This document shows, piece after piece, positions 38,855 to 44,086 of a DNA stretch of 44,086 bases. Each line of letters opens with the position of its first letter. Position 1 is the stretch's first letter. The notes under the pieces were generated by a model. That model saw only the letters and a list, made by a program, of their open reading frames with translations. It made no database searches and had not been told where the DNA came from. The stretch comes from Ectobacillus sp048976805. GTDB lineage: Bacteria > Bacillota > Bacilli > Bacillales > Bacillaceae_G. The stretch covers positions 1 through 44,086 of the forward strand of contig JBHGUR010000092.1 of the NCBI GenBank assembly GCA_048976805.1, in the 5' to 3' direction. The position numbers and the translations under genes were made by a program.

Positions 38855-38988
38855 CGGCTAAGTAGGACAAACAGCAACTTGTACTTGCTTCCTCTCTCTG
38901 GTTTTCCGTCGCATGGGGCAGAAATAGATTTTGACCGCTTCTATGCATAGCCGGATGCTCTCTCTCCTTTTAAAAGAAAGGTTTTATG
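38855..38988. repeat. Structured repeat family R, copy B
   Basis: CGGCTAAGTAGG...TTCCTCTCTCTGGTTTTCC...TGGGGCAG...TTGACCGCTTCTATGCATAGCCGG...CTCTCTCCTTTTAAAAGAAAGG. It aligns with copy A (35008-35127). The 3' part forms CCTTTT-AAAAGAAAGG. A reading frame from 39147 overlaps it, but I think that frame is chance. From 38569 to 38854 I see nothing else. Confidence 0.7.
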
Positions 38989-39143
38989 TTCTTTTTTCAG
39001 TTGTATATATATATATTGTAAAAATTCTAGCTTTCTGTCATTTAGATAATCGTACATATAAAGAATAGAAGCTCCTAAATCCTCATGATTATCATATTTG
39101 ATATCACATATGATAATAGTGCAAACAGTATGTTTACGTCGGT

Positions 39144-40295
39144 TCACCCATTTACTTTTTCAGCCCGCCAATAATACTCGCTAAATGCCTCGGCCAATAT
39201 ATCGATGCTGCGATTCAATTCTTCAACAGTATTATCCACCCCGCCTATCTCTAGCAATATAGCTTGTCCTGATAAATCTTGGTTATAAATTCCGTTTCCG
39301 GTACGGAAATCTTTTTGTAAAACTCCACGGCTTACACCCGGATATTTTTTCTCTAATATTTCATGCAATGCTTTGGCAAGCTCTGCATTCTTTTGATAAT
39401 TTCGATTTCCTGTCCCGACAATAAACATTAGCTTTGCGTACGACTTACCATGAAGCACCTTTGTTGTAACAGGTTTTCGCGCGCTATCCCGGTGTAAATC
39501 AAATAAAAACTGCAACTCTTTATTGCTTGCCATCGCCTGCTGGACGACCTCACGCGAAACTTTGTACGAACTATTGGAATTTAGTCCCCTTGAAATTAAC
39601 ATTTTCCCAATATCACTTTTGTCGTTTGTCGCCCCTATCCCATAGTTCTCAAGCTGCTCTCGGAGCCGCTCTCCAAAAATAGAAATATTCACAACAGAGC
39701 TAGTTGCTTTATTGGCATCGGGATTGCCTGCCAAATTCAGCATCGGCAAATAAGACTCCCAGCTATGTGTATGATAAATAAATACTACTTTTTTCCCATT
39801 TGTTGTATTTGCCGGAGGGGTTTTTGTTGGCGGGGCTTCTGTTTGCGGCGGCGTTCCCTCTCCTATTCTTTCCTTAATGAGCTCCTCAAGCGGCACGCTC
39901 GACTCAATCGGCAAATTGGAATAATCTGTTCCTTCCCCAGCAATTAAAATTTCGGTGTCATACTTGGCAAAACCGGGAAGCTCTGTACTAAGCAAACTGC
40001 GCACATCGTTAAAGCGAATATTTGTAACAGTTGAAATGAGAAAAGAAGAAAAAGAAAACTCCTGATTCAAGTTTCGGTATTCTTGTGTAAAATAACGATT
40101 CTCCATTCCAAGCATATACATATATCCATTCATAGAGAACTCATTGAACCATTTATCAAGATAAACAGACTTTGTCTGTTTGAACGATGTAACTATTATG
40201 CCACTAAACAAAAATGAAGCTAAAATACCGCTTAAAAGTAGTAGAATAATTTTAGGCAAGTTCAATTTTTTAACGTAAAAATAGCTCCTCCTCAT
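39144..40295 (-). CDS. spoIIP: Stage II sporulation protein P (SpoIIP)
   Basis: An amidase and endopeptidase acting with SpoIID/SpoIIM in engulfment. The 383 residues have a membrane anchor (about 14-34), a proline/threonine-rich linker (EGTPPQTEAPPTKTPPANTT, about 140-160) and the SpoIIP domain with YHTHSWESY (zinc His and Glu), FLFDLHRDS and LEIGGVDNT near the end. It does not lie next to gpr or lepA as in B. subtilis, so it may be a second copy. ATG 40295 follows GAGGGTGAT. Confidence 0.94.
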   Translation of the reverse strand: MRRSYFYVKKLNLPKIILLLLSGILASFLFSGIIVTSFKQTKSVYLDKWFNEFSMNGYMYMLGMENRYFTQEYRNLNQEFSFSSFLISTVTNIRFNDVRSLLSTELPGFAKYDTEILIAGEGTDYSNLPIESSVPLEELIKERIGEGTPPQTEAPPTKTPPANTTNGKKVVFIYHTHSWESYLPMLNLAGNPDANKATSSVVNISIFGERLREQLENYGIGATNDKSDIGKMLISRGLNSNSSYKVSREVVQQAMASNKELQFLFDLHRDSARKPVTTKVLHGKSYAKLMFIVGTGNRNYQKNAELAKALHEILEKKYPGVSRGVLQKDFRTGNGIYNQDLSGQAILLEIGGVDNTVEELNRSIDILAEAFSEYYWRAEKVNG

Positions 40296-40515
40296 CCTAT
40301 CACCCTCTCTACGTCAATATATGTACAAGCTATGGTGAATAGAACAAGAAGCACACAATATCGAACAGCGAACCTATGATATGAAACTCTTAATTCAAGT
40401 AAACCCGTTGCCTAGGCGGAGATTTTCAAACTATACCTCATAGCCCTATTAAACGAAAGTTTAGCACAGAGAAACTAAAAAACTATATTAACATAACAAT
40501 TCGCAATAAAAAATA

Positions 40516-40541
40516 AATGAGCGCTGCTTCGCTCATTCGTT
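40516..40541 (-). terminator. Terminator of csaA
   Basis: AATGAGCG, AAGCA, GCGCTCATT, then TATTTTTT on the minus strand. Confidence 0.85.
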
Positions 40542-40543
40542 TT

Positions 40544-40873
40544 TTAACTAATTCGTGTACCATTTGGTGCTTTTGTATCAGGCTGCAGTAAAATCACATC
40601 GCCTTGCTCCGGCACTCCGCCGAGCACTAATACTTCAGACTTAAAGCCTGCTATACGCTTTGGAGGGAAATTCACCACAGCGGCCACTTGCTTGCCTACT
40701 AGCATTTCCGGCGTATACCGTTTTGTAATTTGAGCACTCGACTGCTTCATGCCAAGTTCTCCAAAATCAATCTCCAATTTAATTGCAGGCACCCTTGCTT
40801 CTAAAAACGGCTCGGCCTTGCGGATTGTTCCAATGCGAATATCTAGCTTTAGAAAATCTTCAAATGTTGCCAT
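40544..40873 (-). CDS. csaA: CsaA, tRNA-binding-fold chaperone
   Basis: 109 residues, one OB-fold tRNA-binding domain. Landmarks: FLKLDIRIGTIRKAEPF, FGELGMKQSSAQITKRYTPEMLVGKQVAAVVNFPPKRIAGFKSEVLVLGG. CsaA of B. subtilis acts as a secretion-linked chaperone binding SecA and precursor proteins. GGAAGGGAAG precedes ATG 40873. It is a single-gene unit with its own terminator. The 248 bases between spoIIP and csaA hold nothing else I can assign. Confidence 0.94.
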   Translation of the reverse strand: MATFEDFLKLDIRIGTIRKAEPFLEARVPAIKLEIDFGELGMKQSSAQITKRYTPEMLVGKQVAAVVNFPPKRIAGFKSEVLVLGGVPEQGDVILLQPDTKAPNGTRIS

Positions 40874-41038
40874 TCATCTTCCCTTCCTTATGTCTATATA
40901 AAATAATATACCTCATTCTTTTGAGCTGCACATATTCTTCACTGTACTTATTCTGCTTTCAGTATAAAAGCTAGACTATAACATAACCAGAACATTTAGA
41001 GCTTAGTATTGGCATGCCTTTAAAACAGATTATATTTA

Positions 41039-41293
41039 TCATGTATGCTGCGGATGCAAAAATTCTTTAACTGCTTGTAACGCCTCGTCTTCATCATACC
41101 CAAACGTACGAACTTCAATACTATCTCCTTGCTCTAGGACAAGACTGCATAGACCTAAAATACTTTTCATATTAATGACTTTTTCTCTTACAGTAAGCAA
41201 CGCATCCGCCTCATAGTTGCTCAGCAATTTAACTACTGCTTGACGCTGCTCCAATGTTAAGTCCTTTTCCAATACAGTGGCCAGGATACGCAT
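41039..41293 (-). CDS. HPr-fold protein lacking the active-site histidine
   Basis: 84 residues aligning end to end with HPr/Crh. The Ser46 region is kept (NMKSILGLCSL, Ser44), as is the last part (GDSIEVRTFGYDEDEALQAVKEFL). The G-I-H-A-R-P segment is replaced by D-L-T-L-E-Q, so His15 is Thr13, and Arg17 and Pro18 are also lost. It cannot take phosphate from enzyme I at that site. It could still be a target of HPr kinase at Ser44 and act as a regulator, as Crh does. ATG 41293 follows AGGGGAGGG. Confidence 0.85.
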   Translation of the reverse strand: MRILATVLEKDLTLEQRQAVVKLLSNYEADALLTVREKVINMKSILGLCSLVLEQGDSIEVRTFGYDEDEALQAVKEFLHPQHT

Positions 41294-41332
41294 TTTTCTC
41301 CCTCCCCTTGCCTATAGCAATATTAACGAAAT

Positions 41333-41438
41333 GGCTATGTTAAAGAACAGTGTTGATTTTGGCTCAATTACATCAAATGGGAGTTTGACGCGAATAAGCC
41401 AAAATCGCGCTTTATCAACAATAACGTTTAACATAGCC
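41333..41438 (+). mobile_element. Short MITE-like element (body 2)
   Basis: A 106-bp unit with perfect ends GGCTATGTTAAA and TTTAACATAGCC, and inner inverted repeats TTGATTTTGGCT and AGCCAAAAT. There is no coding potential. Flanking DNA (AACGAAAT/GGCAGAAT) agrees at only four of eight bases, so any target duplication has decayed. It lies 39 bases upstream of the HPr-like gene start. Confidence 0.82.
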
Positions 41439-41591
41439 GGCAGAATATGTGCAAACTCCAAGCTTATCTAGCACAATCTTACATTTCGTCCTGTCTTTAA
41501 CCATCTCCTCTTTTCTCATTGTCTATTTTTAAGAGAAGATGTAAAATATGATTGAGAATTTTTAGAAAATTTATAACTGGAGGTGAGCGCT

Positions 41592-42470
41592 TTGCAGATT
41601 CCTCTTTTTTCTTTATTATTTCGCGCTTGTATAGCTATCTGTATTATTATTTTAATAAGCTGTGCTCCTATTTTTTTTACACAACCAAACACTTCCTACT
41701 GGCTGCAACTCCAACAAGTCCTCTATGATTTACTGCACCCTGGCCTGCTAACCTTTTCCACGCAATCTTGGATTAAAGAGCCATTTTTATTTACCGTCGC
41801 AAATGATATGGGCATTTCCGGTTATAATGTAAAACAGCAACCTTCGACACCTCTTTTTCCTTATGTTTGGCAGCATTACATCACATCAATGACCCGTTAT
41901 CTTGCTGCTCTACTGATTGGGTTTCAAATTAGTTCCTATCTTAGTCGCATATGGATTAACGCAGCAAAACATACGAAAATCGCAGTTTATATTTTTAAAT
42001 GGATTCCATTTTCATTCACAGTCGCCTCTATGCAATGCGGGGTTATTTTCATCTTTTTAAAATTAAACAGCCTTTTGTTTATCCCCCATTCCGCTTCTAT
42101 CATCATCATCTTTTGTACTGCCCTTATTCCAATTATGGCAACATGCAAAGAATGGATTCCATTTATTCATCAAACAAAGAGAAGTCTTAGGGCGGCAACA
42201 GCTGCACAAGACTTGTTTATGTATTGGCTGCACACCCGTAAAACAATCCTATTTCCAGCATATTTAACCATGGCCTTCTTAGAACCGTTACTAAATACAA
42301 ACGGCTTGATTACTTTCATGCTCCATTACTGGTCAACTTCTCCGTCTGCAACGGCAGCAGCATTGCTGTTACTTTATTTTTCTTACTTTTTCTTTGTTAT
42401 CGTTCCTATATCTATTCAATCAGCGCGACAACAACGCCTGCTTCAAACTAACCAAAATGTACATTTGTAA
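41592..42470 (+). CDS. ABC-transporter-permease-like membrane protein (DppB/OppB type, degenerate)
   Basis: 292 residues, about five or six hydrophobic spans. The late loop RAATAAQDLFMYWLHTRKTILFPAYLTMAFLEPLLNTNGLITFM resembles the EAA loop of peptide permeases (A-A-x-x-x-x-x-x...P), but the conserved glycine is absent. No ATPase, partner permease or binding protein lies nearby. I chose TTG 41592 with GGAGGTGA upstream; GTG 41583 overlaps that site. It could be a relic or have a new role. Confidence 0.65.
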   Translation: MQIPLFSLLFRACIAICIIILISCAPIFFTQPNTSYWLQLQQVLYDLLHPGLLTFSTQSWIKEPFLFTVANDMGISGYNVKQQPSTPLFPYVWQHYITSMTRYLAALLIGFQISSYLSRIWINAAKHTKIAVYIFKWIPFSFTVASMQCGVIFIFLKLNSLLFIPHSASIIIIFCTALIPIMATCKEWIPFIHQTKRSLRAATAAQDLFMYWLHTRKTILFPAYLTMAFLEPLLNTNGLITFMLHYWSTSPSATAAALLLLYFSYFFFVIVPISIQSARQQRLLQTNQNVHL

Positions 42471-42619
42471 AATGGAAAGGAGAGAAAAGAAGGTGATTCT
42501 GTTTTTCTTTGACTCTTTCTTTAAATACTATTAAGATAAAATAAACAGGAAAAAATATCCCTTCATCCATAGCCACATGATTATTCCTGTCAAAAACATT
42601 ATAAAAGCGAGGAATAGAA

Positions 42620-43102
42620 GTGACTGTTTTATTATGGATTTTTATTATTGCTTGCTTTGTGCTGGCATTTGTCGGCCTTATCTACCCTGTTATTCCGGCT
42701 GTTTTGTTAATATGGGGCGGATTTCTAATTTATCAATTCGGGATTGACGGTTCAGAGCTGACATTTTCTTTTTGGGCCTTGCAAGTTTTATTTACGATTT
42801 TCTTATTTGTTGCAGATTTTATTGCGAACAGCTATTTTCTCAAAAAATACGGAAGCACAAAATGGGGCGAGCGTATCGGCATGCTTTCCATTATTATCGG
42901 CTCTTTCTTTTTTCCTCCATTTGGCTTACTTATTGTTCCATTTTTATCTGTGTTCGCTACAGAGCTTCTTCATAAAAAAGCGGCAGCAGACGCCTTTATG
43001 GTTGCCCTTGCTACCGTTATTGGCTTTTTGAGCAGTTCTGTGGCAAAAGCTATTCTCCAGCTCATTATGATTGTTGTTTTTGGTTTATATATCGTATTTT
43101 AA
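42620..43102 (+). CDS. DUF456 membrane protein
   Basis: 160 residues with about four hydrophobic spans. The DUF456 marks are the first span followed by GLIYPVIPAVLLIWGGFLIYQFG and then KKYGSTKWGERIGMLSIIIGSFFFPPFGLLIVPFLSVFATELL. It is a glycine-zipper-like membrane protein of unknown function. GTG 42620 follows GAGGAATAG. The gap 42471-42619 shows no convincing gene. Confidence 0.88.
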   Translation: MTVLLWIFIIACFVLAFVGLIYPVIPAVLLIWGGFLIYQFGIDGSELTFSFWALQVLFTIFLFVADFIANSYFLKKYGSTKWGERIGMLSIIIGSFFFPPFGLLIVPFLSVFATELLHKKAAADAFMVALATVIGFLSSSVAKAILQLIMIVVFGLYIVF

Positions 43103-43212
43103 AGAATTTCTGCCAATTGCACCTTAACAAAGGTGAATATAGAGACGTAAAAATCTCCTTATCCTTCATGAAAAACGCTACTCCACATCATCTTTTTCGC
43201 TGCCTATAATGA

Positions 43213-43257
43213 AAAAAGCGCTCCAAAAGCTCTGTATACTTTTGGAGCGCTTTTATT
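43213..43257. terminator. Bidirectional terminator
   Basis: AAAAGCGCTCCAAAAG, a 10-base loop and TTTTGGAGCGCTTTT between two convergent genes. Confidence 0.92.
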
Positions 43258-43271
43258 AATGTGTCTCTTCC

Positions 43272-43889
43272 TCAATAGGCAATGCCCACTCGCGTCTGAT
43301 TATAATCTAGGCTGTGCAATTGTTGATAAATAAAATGTGCTGTGTCTCCAACAGTAATCCTTTCTCCATTAACAGGGAGCATATCCTTTTCAACCCGGTA
43401 CAAATAAGCGGGTTCTCCATCTATTAAATGGGTAGGACAAACAATCGTCCAATCTAAATTTGACTGCTTCAACAATAAATACGCCTTTAAATGATCCTCT
43501 GCTGCCTGTGTTGACTTTCGGCGCGATTCCCTAGACTGAAAACGGTATACGGAAGGATTCGTACGCGCCTGTAAAATTCCTGCGGTCCCTACTGTAATCA
43601 ACCTCTTTATTCCTTCTGCTTCCATTGCCTTCAAGATAAACGGCATACTTTTCGATAAAGTATCGGCTCCATCTGTTCCAAGTGCACTCACTATAATATC
43701 ACAATTTCTCGCCGCTTTTCGCACATCATCTTCCTGCAGCACATTTCCTTTTATACAGTTTACCTGTTTATTTATAAACAACTGTTCCGAGTTTCTTGCT
43801 AATGCTGTAACATAAGCCCCGCCCGCTATGGCTCTTTTCAAAAATACCATTCCAACTCGGCCGGTTGCACCAAATAAACAAATCCGCAT
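43272..43889 (-). CDS. NAD(P)-binding protein (NmrA/SDR-like)
   Basis: 205 residues. The Rossmann nucleotide loop is CLFGATGRVGMVFLKRA (about 4-20), then a D in GNVLQEDDV, VSALGT near 70 and a LITVGTAG strand near 96. The usual Y-x-x-x-K is replaced by a region with K (STQAAEDHLKAYLLLKQSNLDWTIVCPTHLIDG). This is typical of atypical SDR/NmrA-type proteins acting as reductases or redox sensors. AAAGGAG precedes ATG 43889. Confidence 0.87.
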   Translation of the reverse strand: MRICLFGATGRVGMVFLKRAIAGGAYVTALARNSEQLFINKQVNCIKGNVLQEDDVRKAARNCDIIVSALGTDGADTLSKSMPFILKAMEAEGIKRLITVGTAGILQARTNPSVYRFQSRESRRKSTQAAEDHLKAYLLLKQSNLDWTIVCPTHLIDGEPAYLYRVEKDMLPVNGERITVGDTAHFIYQQLHSLDYNQTRVGIAY

Positions 43890-43951
43890 AATGCTATCTC
43901 CTTTAATTGTAATATCTCCATTGTTTCCTTTATTCGGCTAAAATGCAAGTG

Positions 43952-44086
43952 AACTACCCACCACTTAGCGACTGACGCCGCTTGAAGTGGGGGCTTCCAA
44001 AGACCGAAAGATCGTCTTCTTCTTTTATTGCTCCTTCGCTCACAAACGTAAGAGTTCATGTCCAGAGCCTTACATTCGCGGTGTTC
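43952..44086 (-). mobile_element. Right end of a tnpB-type (IS200/IS605 superfamily) element, cut by window edge
   Basis: On the minus strand the DNA reads from the window edge to a stem GCCCCCACTTCAAG...CTAAGTGGTGGGTAGTTC that ends at 43952. That is the form of the right-end/omega-RNA hairpin of tnpB elements. The coding part seen is at most the last few dozen codons of a tnpB. The frames are short and one contains an in-frame TGA, so I cannot say if the gene is intact. The same right end is found as a relic at 4531-4600. Confidence 0.6.

Noticed and set aside
38941..39147. 68-residue frame overlapping the end of spoIIP
   Set aside because: It starts at a GTG inside the last codons of spoIIP without a ribosome site, and its 3' end runs through repeat copy B.
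42490..42534. Tiny frame (GTG start, 13 codons, F-rich) after the permease gene
   Set aside because: A purine-rich stretch precedes it, but 13 codons are too few to judge and no terminator follows.
43838..44059. 73-residue frame across the tnpB-type right end into the NAD(P)-binding gene
   Set aside because: It fuses element DNA with the leader of the next gene. The protein-like part is the structured right end.

Overview
The window comes from a low-to-moderate GC, endospore-forming member of the Bacillaceae. GC looks like about 40% by eye; I did not compute it. The evidence is Bacillus-type gene content and local order (dfrA/thyA, ypiP, brxA, ypgR, ssbB, ypgQ, bsaA), strong AAAGGAGG-type ribosome binding sites, frequent TTG/GTG starts, and spore genes (a GerW/YtfJ family protein and SpoIIP). 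Both edges lie in mobile DNA: a group II intron 5' end at the left and the right end of a tnpB-type element at the right. The species cannot be named from this.

Layout. 1-5.4 kb: intron edge, a TatA/TatC translocase pair, isoaspartyl dipeptidase, a hemolysin III family protein, an acyltransferase and an azoreductase with palindromic operators. 5.7-10.2 kb: a 3D-domain cell-wall protein, a lipoprotein class B PBP, DHFR and thymidylate synthase. The last two are separated by a 279-bp non-coding mobile element. 10.2-11.2 kb: two further insertions of related elements and two very small genes. 11.2-16.7 kb: a tightly packed seven-gene operon that looks like a minimal Gram-positive type IV secretion apparatus (VirB2-like, PrgI, a partner protein, VirB4 ATPase, CwlT-type wall hydrolase, VirB8-like, VirB6-like). 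No relaxase, coupling ATPase, integrase or attachment site is visible in the window. 17-24.4 kb: conserved housekeeping genes on the minus strand (RsmJ-like methyltransferase, bacilliredoxin, DCC protein, HEAT/NifU-N protein, SsbB, BI-1 family protein, ABC-F ATPase, HD phosphohydrolase, glutathione peroxidase). 24.6-34.8 kb: metabolic and RNA genes (MBL hydrolase, DEAD-box helicase, formate-THF ligase, a SAM methyltransferase), GerW, two GNATs and small membrane proteins. 35-43.9 kb: SPFH/NfeD pair, Nudix, VanY-type carboxypeptidase, SpoIIP, CsaA, an HPr paralogue lacking the active-site histidine, a degenerate ABC permease, DUF456 and an NAD(P)-binding protein.

The intergenic DNA is rich in small non-coding mobile elements. 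Several share a GGCTnTnTTAAA-type terminal repeat and are bracketed by 8-bp direct repeats that can be read directly. Two different bodies carry the same optional right-hand tail, whose two hairpins show compensatory base changes. A second, structured repeat family occurs three times.

The most interesting candidates are the orphan T4SS-like operon, the modular elements with their covarying tail, and the histidine-less HPr paralogue. No tRNA, rRNA or CRISPR array was seen.
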